A DNA stretch of 19,686 bases from Acidimicrobiia bacterium (GCA_017853455.1 JAFMJM010000015.1:1-19686), one strand, 5' to 3'; shown: positions 1 through 7,607, counted from the first letter of the stretch. Notes: generated by a model from the letters alone, not told the origin. Made by a program: numbers and translations.

Positions 1-30
1 GCACCACCCCGACCGGCGTCAGGCCGAAAT

Positions 31-62
31 CCGTCACGACCCGACCGTCACGACCGTCACGA
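31..62. repeat. Short tandem 9-mer repeat over the pcrA stop codon
   Basis: The 9-mer CCGTCACGA occurs three times, at 31-39, 45-53 and 54-62. The last two copies are directly adjacent and the first is separated by 5 nt. The third copy contains the stop codon of pcrA (TGA on the minus strand at 59-57). The repeat is too short and too close to the window edge to assign a role; it may be simple slippage or the start of a longer repeat array outside the window. Confidence 0.5.
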
Positions 63-2363
63 CCCCGCCTTGCGCAGCGGCGCCCAGTGCAACAGCAGGC
101 GCTTCTCGCCCGCACCCCGGAAGCGCACCACCGCCTCGGCGTCCTCGCCCTTCCCCACCACGTCGAGGATGACCCCCTCGCCGAACGCCTCGTGCACGAC
201 GTCGTCACCGACCTTCAGGCCCAGGTGCTCGGCGCCGCGGGCACCCGACTGCGGTGCGGCCGGCGGCGGGCGGTCGTCGTCGGGGCGCCGCACGGCCGAG
301 GTGACCAGGTCGTCACGCCGGTCGGAACGCCGGAACCGGGCCCGGTCCTCGCCGACCGTGCGCACCAACTCCTCGGGGATCTCGTGCAGGAACCGGCTCG
401 GCGGGAAGAAGTCCGTCGAGCCGAACAACGTGCGGCTCCAGGCGTGGCACAGGTAGAGACGCTCCCGCGCCCGGGTGATGCCGACGTAGCAGAGGCGGCG
501 CTCCTCCTCGAGCTCGTCGGGGTCGCCCAGGCTGCGGATGTGCGGGAAGATGCCGTCCTCGAGGCCGGTGAGGAACACCACCGGGTACTCGAGGCCCTTC
601 GCCGAGTGCAGGGTCATCAGGGTGATCGCCCGCAGCTCGCCGGTCTCGTCGGCGACGTCGAGGTCGGTGACGAGCGACACGCTCTCCAGGAACGCCTGCA
701 CCCGGGGCAGCCCGCGGGGCACCTCCGGCACCTCGCCGTCGCCGAGGTCGGCGAGGGTGGCCAGCACCGACGGGTTGCCGGAGTCGAGGGCCTCGTCGAA
801 CTCCTGGCACACCCCGACGAGCTCCCGCAGGTTCTCGACCCGGCCCAGCGACTCGATGGTGCGCTCGGCCTCGAGCTCGGCGAGGTAGCCGGTGCGGTGG
901 AGGATCGCCTCGACCGTGGCGGCCACCCCACCGGCGACGACCTGCTCGAAGTCGACCATCAGGCCGAGGAGGTCCTTGACCCCGCCCAGCGCCTTGCCGG
1001 TGATCCCGGCCGCGGCACCGTCACGGAGCGCCTCACGGAACGTGAGCTCGTTGGCGGAGGCGTAGGCGTCGACCCGCCCGATGGAGGTGTCGCCGACGCC
1101 TCGTTTCGGGACGTTGACGATGCGCTTCCACGAGACCTCGTCGTCGGGGTTGACCAACGCCCGCAGGTAGGCAAGCACGTCCTTGACCTCGCGGCGGTCG
1201 TAGAACTTGGTGCCGCCCACCACCCGGTAGGGCAGTCCGGCGCGCACCAGCGCCTCTTCGATCACGCGGCTCTGGGCGTTGGTCCGGTAGAAGACCGCCG
1301 TGTCGTTGAAGCCGACCTCGGCGGCGTCGACCAGCCGGGCGATCTCCTGGGCCACGAACGACGCCTCGTCGTGCTCGTCCTCGGCCTGGTAGCGGGTGAG
1401 CAGCTCGCCCCCGACCTGCTCGGTCCAGAGGTGCTTGGGCTTGCGGGCGGCGTTGTTCGCGATGACCGCGTTGGCGGCGTCGAGGATGTGCTGGGTGGAG
1501 CGGTAGTTCTGGTCGAGGACGATGATGGTGGCGTCGGGGAACGCCTCCTCGAAGCGCATCAGGTTGCGGAAGTCGGCGCCCCGGAACTTGTAGATCGACT
1601 GGTCGGTGTCGCCGACGACCAGCAGGTTGCGGTGGTGCTCGGCGAGCATCTGCACCAGCTCCCACTGGGCGATGTTGGTGTCCTGGAACTCGTCGACGAG
1701 CAGGTGCTCGAAGCGCTGCTGCCAGCGGGCCAGCACGTCGGGGTGCTCGCGGAACAGCTTCACGACCAGCACGAGGAGGTCGTCGAAGTCGACGGCGGAG
1801 GCGTCGAGGAGGCGCCGCTGGTACTCGGAGTAGACCTTGGCCAGCATCTTCTCGGGCGGGGTGACCGCCCGGGCCTCGTAGTCGGCGGGCATCACCAGCT
1901 CGTTCTTGAGCGCCGAGATGCGGGAGTGCAGCTGCCGCGGCGGGAACCGCTTCGGGTCGAGGTCGAGGTCACGTCGGACGAAGTCGACGAGGCGGGTGGC
2001 GTCGGCCTGGTCGTAGATGGTGAACGACGTGCGCATGCCGAGGTGCTCGGCCTCGCGCCGGAGGATGCGCGAGCACGCCGAGTGGAACGTGGAGACCCAC
2101 ATGCGCTGCGCCACCGGCCCGACGAGGTCGCCGACCCGCTCCTTCATCTCGCCGGCGGCCTTGTTGGTGAACGTGATGGCCAGCACCCGGAACGGCGAGA
2201 CGTGGCGGGCCTGCACCAGCCAGGCGATGCGGTGGGTGAGCACCCGGGTCTTGCCCGACCCGGCGCCGGCGACGACCAGCAGCGGACCGTCGGGGGCCTC
2301 GACGGCCTCGCGCTGCACGGGGTTGAGACCCTCGAAGAGCATCTCGTGGTCGGACCGGTTCAC
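57..2363 (-). CDS. pcrA: ATP-dependent DNA helicase, UvrD/PcrA type
   Basis: Superfamily 1A 3'-5' DNA helicase, expected to act in nucleotide excision repair, replication restart and removal of blocked complexes. From the GTG start the protein is 768 residues, normal for PcrA. Visible motifs: Walker A AGAGSGKT (32-39), Walker B DEFQD (224-228), motif III GDTDQSIYKFRGA (251-263), motif V region TLHSAKGLEYPVVFL (about 584-598) and motif VI YVGITRARERL (626-636). A linker rich in Arg, Asp and Pro (about 670-710) leads to a C-terminal Tudor-like domain (about 716-766, GDDVVHEAFGEGVI), a hallmark of PcrA. The GTG at 2363 was chosen because a TACGAT -10-like box ends 6 nt before it; ATG at 2342 (761 residues) is the alternative. 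Reading further upstream would run through a palindrome and gives a low-complexity sequence unlike the family. No partner gene is adjacent. Confidence 0.95.
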   Translation of the reverse strand: MNRSDHEMLFEGLNPVQREAVEAPDGPLLVVAGAGSGKTRVLTHRIAWLVQARHVSPFRVLAITFTNKAAGEMKERVGDLVGPVAQRMWVSTFHSACSRILRREAEHLGMRTSFTIYDQADATRLVDFVRRDLDLDPKRFPPRQLHSRISALKNELVMPADYEARAVTPPEKMLAKVYSEYQRRLLDASAVDFDDLLVLVVKLFREHPDVLARWQQRFEHLLVDEFQDTNIAQWELVQMLAEHHRNLLVVGDTDQSIYKFRGADFRNLMRFEEAFPDATIIVLDQNYRSTQHILDAANAVIANNAARKPKHLWTEQVGGELLTRYQAEDEHDEASFVAQEIARLVDAAEVGFNDTAVFYRTNAQSRVIEEALVRAGLPYRVVGGTKFYDRREVKDVLAYLRALVNPDDEVSWKRIVNVPKRGVGDTSIGRVDAYASANELTFREALRDGAAAGITGKALGGVKDLLGLMVDFEQVVAGGVAATVEAILHRTGYLAELEAERTIESLGRVENLRELVGVCQEFDEALDSGNPSVLATLADLGDGEVPEVPRGLPRVQAFLESVSLVTDLDVADETGELRAITLMTLHSAKGLEYPVVFLTGLEDGIFPHIRSLGDPDELEEERRLCYVGITRARERLYLCHAWSRTLFGSTDFFPPSRFLHEIPEELVRTVGEDRARFRRSDRRDDLVTSAVRRPDDDRPPPAAPQSGARGAEHLGLKVGDDVVHEAFGEGVILDVVGKGEDAEAVVRFRGAGEKRLLLHWAPLRKAGS

Positions 2364-2369
2364 CGGGGG

Positions 2370-2375
2370 ATCGTA
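2370..2375 (-). promoter_or_regulatory. Candidate -10 box for a leaderless pcrA transcript
   Basis: TACGAT on the minus strand fits the actinobacterial TANNNT -10 pattern. It ends 6 nt before the GTG at 2363, so initiation about 7 nt downstream would begin at or near the start codon. No Shine-Dalgarno sequence precedes this GTG and no good -35 box is visible. Leaderless messages are common in actinobacteria. Six-base matches arise by chance, so this is tentative. Confidence 0.35.
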
Positions 2376-2420
2376 CACACGTTCGGTGCGCGACCCGGTG
2401 CGTGCGGAGCGTGCGGACCT

Positions 2421-2478
2421 CCCCGTTGTTTGGGTGATAGTTGGGGCCAGAGGCCCCACAATCACCCAAACAACGGGG
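2421..2478. repeat. Long near-perfect palindrome between dtd and pcrA (possible terminator)
   Basis: Arms 2421-2448 and 2452-2478 pair around a 3-nt loop (AGA). The outer 18 bp (2421-2438 with 2461-2478) are perfect. An A-A mismatch, two pairs and one bulged T follow, then a 6-bp GGGGCC/GGCCCC stem. The outer arm core (GTTGTTTGGGTGAT) is clearly less GC-rich than its surroundings. It starts 15 nt after the dtd stop codon and lies 57 nt before the pcrA start, so it can end the upstream transcript, although no U-tract follows in the direction of transcription. It could also be a dispersed palindromic repeat. I saw no second copy in this window. Confidence 0.85.
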
Positions 2479-2493
2479 TGGGGTGAGGTGGGG

Positions 2494-2931
2494 TCAGACC
2501 TCGAGGAGCAGGGTGACGGGGCCGTCGTTGACGAGCTCGACCTGCATGTCGGCGCCGAAGCGGCCGGTGGCGACCGTCGCACCGAGGTCGCGCAGCGCGG
2601 CGCAGAACTCCTCGACCAGCGGCTCGGCGTGGTCGCCACGGGCGGCGTCGCCCCACGACGGTCGACGCCCGCGCGACGTGTCGGCGTAGAGGGTGAACTG
2701 ACTCACCACCAGCACCTGTCCCCCGACGGCACTCACGGGCAGGTTCATCACGCCCTCGTCGTCGGCGCAGATGCGCAGGCCCCACACGCGATCGGCCAGG
2801 CGCCGCGCCTCGGCCGGACCGTCGGAGTGGGTCACGCCCACCAGCGCGCAGAGACCGGGGCCGATGGCCCCGGTCTCGACGTCGTCGACGGTGACGCGGG
2901 CACGGGCGACCCGCTGGACGAGCGCCCGCAC
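2494..2931 (-). CDS. dtd: D-aminoacyl-tRNA deacylase
   Basis: Hydrolyses D-aminoacyl-tRNAs (and Gly-tRNA-Ala), keeping D-amino acids out of translation; cytoplasmic homodimer in the known family. The 145-residue length is typical. Diagnostic motifs are SQFTLYAD (77-84), followed by TSRGRRPSW, and the C-terminal Gly-cisPro motif NDGPVT (135-140), which enforces chiral selection. The start is GTG, giving MRALVQRV, the usual N-terminus of the family; only a weak AGG lies upstream. It is 54 nt downstream of the aldolase gene and is the last gene before the palindrome at 2421-2478, so it probably ends the guaB3-guaA-fba-dtd transcript. No terminator-like structure was seen in the 54-nt gap. Confidence 0.96.
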   Translation of the reverse strand: MRALVQRVARARVTVDDVETGAIGPGLCALVGVTHSDGPAEARRLADRVWGLRICADDEGVMNLPVSAVGGQVLVVSQFTLYADTSRGRRPSWGDAARGDHAEPLVEEFCAALRDLGATVATGRFGADMQVELVNDGPVTLLLEV

Positions 2932-2985
2932 GATCGGCCTGCGGCGCGTTCGACCGGGAGCCCGTGGAGCCCGCCGAGCCGCGGT

Positions 2986-4011
2986 CTAGGCCGCGCTCTC
3001 CATGGCCGCGGTGTACTCGCCCTTGGCGGCGAGGCCGTTGAGGCGCGCCCGCTTGGCGAAGGCGGCCTGACCGGCGCCGAGGTTGGCGGCCTGCCCACCC
3101 CACGCCTTGAGCGCCGGGGCCTGCAGCGCCCGACCGTAGGAGAACGACAGCGCCCACGGGAGCGGGCCCATTGTGTTCATCAGGTTCAGGCGGGCGGTGG
3201 CGTCCTCGTCGGACTGCCCGCCCGACAGGAACACGATGCCGGGAATGGCGGCCGGCACGGTCGCCCGGAACACCCCGAGGGTCGTGGCGGCGATCTCCTC
3301 GTCGGAGGCCTGGGTCGCGGCCGAGTACCCCGACAGCACCATGTTGGGCTTGAGGATCGTGCCGGGCAGGTACACGCACTGACGGAACAGCTCGTCGAAG
3401 AGCTCCTGCTGGGCCCGGGCCGTCACCTCGGCGGCGCGCTCGATCGTGTGCGTGCCGTCCATGAGCACCTCGGGCTCGACGATCGGCACGATCCCGGCCT
3501 CCTGGCACAGGGCGGCGTAGCGGGCCAGGGCGTGGGCGTTGACCCGGTAGCAGTTCTCCGACGGGAGGTCGTCGGTGATCGAGTAGGTGGCCCGCCACTT
3601 GGCGAAGCGCGCCCCCAGCTCGTAGTACTCGGCGAGGCGCTCGCGCAGCCCGTCGAGGCCCTCGGTGACGGTCTCACCCGGCGAGCCGGCCAGCGGCTTC
3701 GCCCCGGTGTCGACCTTGATGCCGGGGATGACACCCAGGTCGGCGAGGTACTTCGGGAACGGCACGCCGTCGTCGGTCGACTGACGGATCGTCTCGTCGA
3801 AGAGGATCACACCGCTGATGTGGTCGGCCATGCCGGGCGTCGTGAACAGCATCTGGCGGTAGGTCTGCCGGTTGCCCTCGGTCGAATCGACGCTGATCGA
3901 GTCGAAGCGCTTCTTGATCGTGCCGCTCGACTCGTCGGCGGCGAGGATGCCCTTGCCCGGAGCGACCATGGCGTTCGCGATCTGGGACAGGGCTGCGGTG
4001 TCGAAGGACAT
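2986..4011 (-). CDS. Class I fructose-bisphosphate aldolase
   Basis: Cleaves fructose 1,6-bisphosphate to dihydroxyacetone phosphate and glyceraldehyde 3-phosphate (and the reverse) through a Schiff base, without a metal. The 341 residues align along their length with the eukaryote-type class I family: ADESSGTIKKR (25-35), KVDTGAKPL (99-107), EPEVLMDG (179-186) and GTILKPNMV (217-225), whose Lys221 corresponds to the Schiff-base lysine. The C-terminal tyrosine of animal aldolases is absent (the protein ends in ESAA), as is usual in bacterial members. The ATG at 4011 is preceded by GGGAG with 8-nt spacing; an in-frame ATG at 4026 is less likely. It follows guaA by 5 nt. Many actinobacteria rely on class II aldolase, so a class I enzyme in a purine operon is slightly unusual. 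Confidence 0.95.
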   Translation of the reverse strand: MSFDTAALSQIANAMVAPGKGILAADESSGTIKKRFDSISVDSTEGNRQTYRQMLFTTPGMADHISGVILFDETIRQSTDDGVPFPKYLADLGVIPGIKVDTGAKPLAGSPGETVTEGLDGLRERLAEYYELGARFAKWRATYSITDDLPSENCYRVNAHALARYAALCQEAGIVPIVEPEVLMDGTHTIERAAEVTARAQQELFDELFRQCVYLPGTILKPNMVLSGYSAATQASDEEIAATTLGVFRATVPAAIPGIVFLSGGQSDEDATARLNLMNTMGPLPWALSFSYGRALQAPALKAWGGQAANLGAGQAAFAKRARLNGLAAKGEYTAAMESAA

Positions 4012-4016
4012 TGGTT

Positions 4017-5558
4017 TCACTCCCATTCGATGGTGCCGGGCGGCTTGCTGGTGATGTCGTAGGCCACCCGGTTGATACCCGGGACCTCGTTGATGATCCG
4101 TGACGCCATCCGCTCGAGCAGGTCGTGCGGAAGGCGGGCCCAGTCGGCGGTCATCGCGTCTTCCGACGTGACCGCCCGGATCACGACCGGGTATTCGTAC
4201 GTGCGGCCGTCGCCCATCACCCCGACGGTGCGGACGGCGGGCAGCACGGCGAAGCTCTGCCAGATCTCGCGGTAGAGGCCGGCGCGCCGGATCTCCTCGA
4301 CCACGACGTGGTCGGCCTGCTGGAGGATGTCGATGCGCTCGGGCGTGATCTCGCCGATGATGCGCACCGCCAGCCCGGGACCGGGGAACGGCTGACGCCA
4401 CACGATGTCCTCGGGGAGCCCGAGCTCCTCGCCGACGGCGCGCACCTCGTCCTTGAACAGCTGGCGCAGCGGCTCCACCAGGTCGAAGTCCATGTCGTCG
4501 GGGAGACCACCGACGTTGTGGTGCGACTTGATGGTGGCGTTGTCGCCACCACCCGACTCGACGATGTCGGGGTAGAGGGTTCCCTGCACGAGGAAGCGGG
4601 CGTCGGAGAGGTCGCGGGCGACCTCCTCGAAGACCCGGATGAAGGTCTCGCCGATGATCTTGCGCTTGGCCTCGGGCTCGGTGACGCCCGCCAGCCGGTC
4701 GAGGAAGCGGTCCCCGGCCTTGACGTGGATCAGGTCGACCTCGAACTGCCGCCGGAACGTCTCCTCGACCTGTTCGGCCTCGTTGAGGCGCAGCAGACCG
4801 GTGTCGACGAACACGCAGGTGAGCTGGTCGCCGACGGCCTTGTGGACGATGGCGGCCGCCACGGCGGAGTCGACCCCACCCGACAGCCCGCAGATCACCC
4901 GTCCGTCGCCGACCTGGGCGCGGATCTCGGCGACGGCGTCCTCGATGATCGAGGTGTTCGTCCAGGTGGGCCGGGCGGCGCAGGCCTCGAAGAGGAACGC
5001 CCGCAGCACGTCCTGGCCACGCTCGGTGTGGGCGACCTCGGGGTGGAACTGCACGCCGTAGAACCCGCGGTCGCGGTCCTCGAGGGCGGCGATCGGGGCG
5101 CCGGGGGTGGAGGCGGTGACGGTGAAGCCGTCGGGGGCGACGGCGATGGCGTCGCCGTGGCTCATCCAGACCGTCTGCTCGGCGTCGAAGGCGTCGAGCA
5201 CCACCGACGCGCCCTCGGCGCGGGTCATGACGGTGCGGCCGTACTCGCCGCCACCGGTGCGCCGGACCTCGCCACCGAGCTGCTGGGCGAGGAGCTGCGC
5301 TCCGTAGCAGATGCCGAGCACCGGGATGCCGGCGTCGTAGATCGCCGGGTCGACGGTCGGGGCGTCGTCGACGTGCACCGAGGCCGGACCGCCCGAGAAG
5401 ACGATCCCGACCGGACGCTTGGCGAGCATCTCCGCGACCGGCATCGTGCGCGGGACGATCTCGGAGTAGACCCGCGCCTCGCGGATGCGCCGGGCGATCA
5501 GCTGGGCGTACTGCGCCCCGAAGTCGACGACCAGGACGGTGTCGTGCGCGGTCGACAT
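4017..5558 (-). CDS. guaA: GMP synthase (glutamine-hydrolysing)
   Basis: Converts XMP to GMP with ATP and glutamine, the last step of guanine nucleotide synthesis. The 513 residues are the normal two-domain form. N-terminal class I glutamine amidotransferase (about 7-195): Cys84 in GICYGAQ and His172/Glu174 in FHPEV form the triad. ATP pyrophosphatase domain: P-loop SGGVDS (226-231) and YPDIVESGGGDN (329-340). C-terminal dimerisation domain: RQPFPGPGL (388-396), ending KPPGTIEWE, the invariant GuaA terminus. The start is ATG 7 nt after the guaB3 stop; no clear ribosome binding site is visible, so translation may depend on coupling to guaB3. The two genes act in the same branch of purine metabolism. 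Confidence 0.98.
   Translation of the reverse strand: MSTAHDTVLVVDFGAQYAQLIARRIREARVYSEIVPRTMPVAEMLAKRPVGIVFSGGPASVHVDDAPTVDPAIYDAGIPVLGICYGAQLLAQQLGGEVRRTGGGEYGRTVMTRAEGASVVLDAFDAEQTVWMSHGDAIAVAPDGFTVTASTPGAPIAALEDRDRGFYGVQFHPEVAHTERGQDVLRAFLFEACAARPTWTNTSIIEDAVAEIRAQVGDGRVICGLSGGVDSAVAAAIVHKAVGDQLTCVFVDTGLLRLNEAEQVEETFRRQFEVDLIHVKAGDRFLDRLAGVTEPEAKRKIIGETFIRVFEEVARDLSDARFLVQGTLYPDIVESGGGDNATIKSHHNVGGLPDDMDFDLVEPLRQLFKDEVRAVGEELGLPEDIVWRQPFPGPGLAVRIIGEITPERIDILQQADHVVVEEIRRAGLYREIWQSFAVLPAVRTVGVMGDGRTYEYPVVIRAVTSEDAMTADWARLPHDLLERMASRIINEVPGINRVAYDITSKPPGTIEWE
4020..4024 (-). promoter_or_regulatory. Ribosome binding site of the aldolase gene
   Basis: GGGAG lies 8 nt before the ATG at 4011, inside the last codons of guaA (stop codon at 4019-4017). 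It supports ATG 4011 over the ATG at 4026 and suggests that guaA and the aldolase gene are read from one message. Confidence 0.6.
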
Positions 5559-5565
5559 CGTGGTG

Positions 5566-6732
5566 TCAGCGACCCATCCCGACGCCCTGGCTCCGCTGCA
5601 GCGACTTGCCCTCCGTCTGCAGCGACGGGGCGACCATGACCTCGGCCTTCTGGAACTCCTTGACGGTCTCGTAGCCGGTGGTGGCCATCGAGGTGCGCAG
5701 GGCGCCGAAGAGGTTGAGGGTGCCGTCGTTCTCGCGGGCCGGCCCGACGAGGATCTCCTCGAGGGTCGCCTTGCGCCCGGCGTTGACGCGGGCACCGCGG
5801 GGCAGGGTCGGGTGGAAGGTGGCCATGCCCCAGTGGAAGCCGCGCCCGGGCGCCTCGTAGGCCGACGCGAGCGGCGAGCCGATCATGACGGCGTCGGCAC
5901 CGCAGGCGATGGCCTTGGCGATGTCGCCACCGGTGCGCATGCCGCCGTCGGCGATGACGTGCACGTAGACGCCGGTCTCGTCGAGGTGCCGGATGCGCGC
6001 ACCCGCGGCGTCGGCGATGGCGGTGGCCTGCGGGACGCCGATGCCGAGCACTCCACGGCTGGTGCAGGCGTGGCCCGGACCGACACCGACGAGGATGCCC
6101 ACCGCACCGGTGCGCATGAGGTGCAGCGCCGTCGAGTAGGACGCGCAGCCACCGACGATGACCGGGATCTCGTACTCGCGGATGAACTTCTTCAGGTTGA
6201 GCGGCTGGCGCGACTCGTCCTTGGAGACGTGCTCGGCGGAGACGACCGTGCCCTGCACCACCAGGATGTCGAGCTCGGCGGCGAGCAGCGTGGGGGCGTA
6301 GGCCTCGACCCGCTGCGGGGTGAGCGACGCGCAGGTGGTGATGCCGGCCTCGCGCAGCTCGACGACGCGCTGACCGACCAGCTCGTCCTTCATCGGCTCG
6401 CTGTAGATCTCCTGCATCCGCCGCGTGGCCTTCTCGGGCTCGAGCGTGGCGATCTCCTCGAGCAGCGGCTCGGGGTCCTCGTAGCGGGTCCAGAGCCCCT
6501 CGAGGTTCAGGCAGCCCAGGCCGCCGAGGCGACCGAGCTCGATGGCGGTGGCCGGCGAGACGACGCCGTCCATGGCCGACGCGATCAGCGGCAGATCGAA
6601 GTGGAAGGCGTCGATGTCCCAGGAGATGTCGACGTCCTCGGGGTCGCGCGTGCGCCGACTCGGCACGATGGCGATGTCGTCGAACCCGTAGGCCCGTCGC
6701 CCCGACTTGCCGATCCCGATCTCGACTTCCAC
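5566..6732 (-). CDS. guaB3: GuaB3 family IMP dehydrogenase-related protein
   Basis: TIM-barrel protein of the IMP dehydrogenase/GMP reductase superfamily, actinobacterial GuaB3 subgroup. It is 388 residues from the GTG at 6732 and lacks the CBS pair of classical IMP dehydrogenase. It has SRRTRDPEDVD near the N-terminus, the loop GPGHACTSR carrying the presumed catalytic cysteine (Cys223 in this numbering), and the phosphate-binding segment IADGGMRTGGDIAKA. A cyanobacterial GuaB3 has been reported as an IMP dehydrogenase; the role of actinobacterial members is less settled. The GTG at 6732 has GGAGG 5 nt upstream and gives MEVEIGIGKSG, which resembles the mycobacterial N-terminus; the GTG at 6738 overlaps that binding site. 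guaA follows after 7 nt. Confidence 0.93.
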   Translation of the reverse strand: MEVEIGIGKSGRRAYGFDDIAIVPSRRTRDPEDVDISWDIDAFHFDLPLIASAMDGVVSPATAIELGRLGGLGCLNLEGLWTRYEDPEPLLEEIATLEPEKATRRMQEIYSEPMKDELVGQRVVELREAGITTCASLTPQRVEAYAPTLLAAELDILVVQGTVVSAEHVSKDESRQPLNLKKFIREYEIPVIVGGCASYSTALHLMRTGAVGILVGVGPGHACTSRGVLGIGVPQATAIADAAGARIRHLDETGVYVHVIADGGMRTGGDIAKAIACGADAVMIGSPLASAYEAPGRGFHWGMATFHPTLPRGARVNAGRKATLEEILVGPARENDGTLNLFGALRTSMATTGYETVKEFQKAEVMVAPSLQTEGKSLQRSQGVGMGR

Positions 6733-6737
6733 GGGCA

Positions 6738-6742
6738 CCTCC
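6738..6742 (-). promoter_or_regulatory. Ribosome binding site that fixes the guaB3 start
   Basis: GGAGG lies 5 nt before the GTG at 6732. The upstream in-frame GTG at 6738 overlaps this motif and therefore has no usable spacing, so 6732 is the better start. Confidence 0.6.
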
Positions 6743-6821
6743 GCCGCCGCCGCAAAGGGTCAGGATAACCCGGCGCACCTCCGGAAGTCGGCCCGGGGCG
6801 GGGTCGGATCGGGGGCTCCGG

Positions 6822-7607
6822 TCAGGTCGCGCCCGCGACCACCGGGGCGAGGTGCGCGAGGAAGCCGACCAGGATCCGTGCCGTGGCACCCCAGACGGTC
6901 TCGCCCTCGAGCTCGAAGAAGTGGATCGGCCGGTCGGGTCCGGTGCCCACCACCATCTCGGCGGGGATGTCCCAGCGCTCCTCGCGGAAGACGTCGTCGC
7001 GCAGCAGCTCCGACAGGGACACGTCGAAGACCGCCGCGACCTCCCGGGGGTGGGGCACGAGGTCCGGACGGCCCGGGAGGATGCCGACGAACGGGGCGAG
7101 GGCGAAGCGGGCCGACACGGTGACGAGGTGGTCGAGCTCGCCGGCCACCTCCACCGCTGCTGGGTCGAGCCCGATCTCCTCGTGGGCCTCGCGCAGCGCG
7201 GTGGCACGCAGGGAGGCGTCGAGGCCGTGCTCGTACTTGCCCCCGGGGAAGGCGATCTCGCCCTGGTGGGACGGCATGGTGGTCGGACGCTTGGTCAGGA
7301 TGACCCGGGTGTCCCCGTCCTCCTCGAAGAGCGGGACGAGCACCGCGGCGGGACGGGTGTCGGGGCCGCCGCGGCCGGTGCGGGGCGGCGGCAGATCGGC
7401 GCAGGCCGCCCGGACGGCGGCGAGAGGCACCCGGGTGAGTGCGTGGGTCAGGTCGGCCCAGGGCGGCGGACCGCCGGGCCGGAACGACGAAGGCCGGGGG
7501 ATCGCTTGCGCGCCCCCCCGGCCGTTCGCGGGGTTCTCCGACCGGCTCGGGTCCGGTCGACCGGCCGGCGGTGCCGGCTGGTCGGGCGCCCGCTCGGCGG
7601 GCACCAC
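6822..7607 (-). CDS. Nudix hydrolase, CoA pyrophosphatase-like
   Basis: Probable nucleoside-diphosphate-linked hydrolase of the NudL/NUDT7-8 type, cleaving CoA or similar diphosphates. The segment VILTKRPTTMPSHQGEIAF (102-120, numbered from the GTG at 7607) matches the signature found just before the Nudix box in CoA pyrophosphatases. The Nudix box follows at 122-146 (GGKYEHG ... REAHEEIGL). Residues 1-55 are Pro/Arg/Gly-rich and unlike the family, and their coding DNA contains a strong hairpin (7492-7523). The true start may therefore be later, for example GTG at 7430, giving 202 residues, close to the family norm. The GTG at 7607 lies just 2 nt after the groES stop. The product is certain as a Nudix protein; the substrate is inferred. 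Confidence 0.85.
   Translation of the reverse strand: MVPAERAPDQPAPPAGRPDPSRSENPANGRGGAQAIPRPSSFRPGGPPPWADLTHALTRVPLAAVRAACADLPPPRTGRGGPDTRPAAVLVPLFEEDGDTRVILTKRPTTMPSHQGEIAFPGGKYEHGLDASLRATALREAHEEIGLDPAAVEVAGELDHLVTVSARFALAPFVGILPGRPDLVPHPREVAAVFDVSLSELLRDDVFREERWDIPAEMVVGTGPDRPIHFFELEGETVWGATARILVGFLAHLAPVVAGAT
7492..7523 (-). terminator. Strong GC hairpin after groES, possible terminator or attenuator
   Basis: A perfect 9-bp stem (GGCCGGGGG at 7492-7500 with CCCCCGGCC at 7515-7523) encloses a 14-nt loop. It lies about 86 nt beyond the groES stop codon, in sequence that would encode the atypical N-terminus of the Nudix protein. Downstream in the direction of transcription is TTCGTCGTT rather than a true U-run. 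It could separate stress-induced groES from the genes below. If the Nudix protein really starts at 7607, the hairpin is simply coding sequence. Confidence 0.45.

Noticed and set aside
87..2486. 799-codon open frame on the plus strand opposite pcrA
   Set aside because: It is antisense to a clear helicase gene; in very GC-rich DNA the opposite strand rarely meets stop codons. The translation is Val/Gly/Asp/Leu-rich with no recognisable family.
2017..4062. 681-codon plus-strand frame crossing pcrA, the palindrome, dtd and the aldolase gene
   Set aside because: It spans several real minus-strand genes and an intergenic palindrome; composition is Arg/Gly/Val-rich, typical of an antisense shadow.
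4125..5639. 504-codon plus-strand frame opposite guaA
   Set aside because: Antisense shadow of a fully assigned gene; Asp/Gly/Val-biased sequence with no motifs.
6762..6767. TATCCT as a -10 box for a separate guaB3 promoter in the Nudix-guaB3 gap
   Set aside because: The only -35 candidate at proper spacing (CGACTT) is poor, and six-base matches are common; the 89-nt gap could hold a promoter but the sequence does not show one convincingly.
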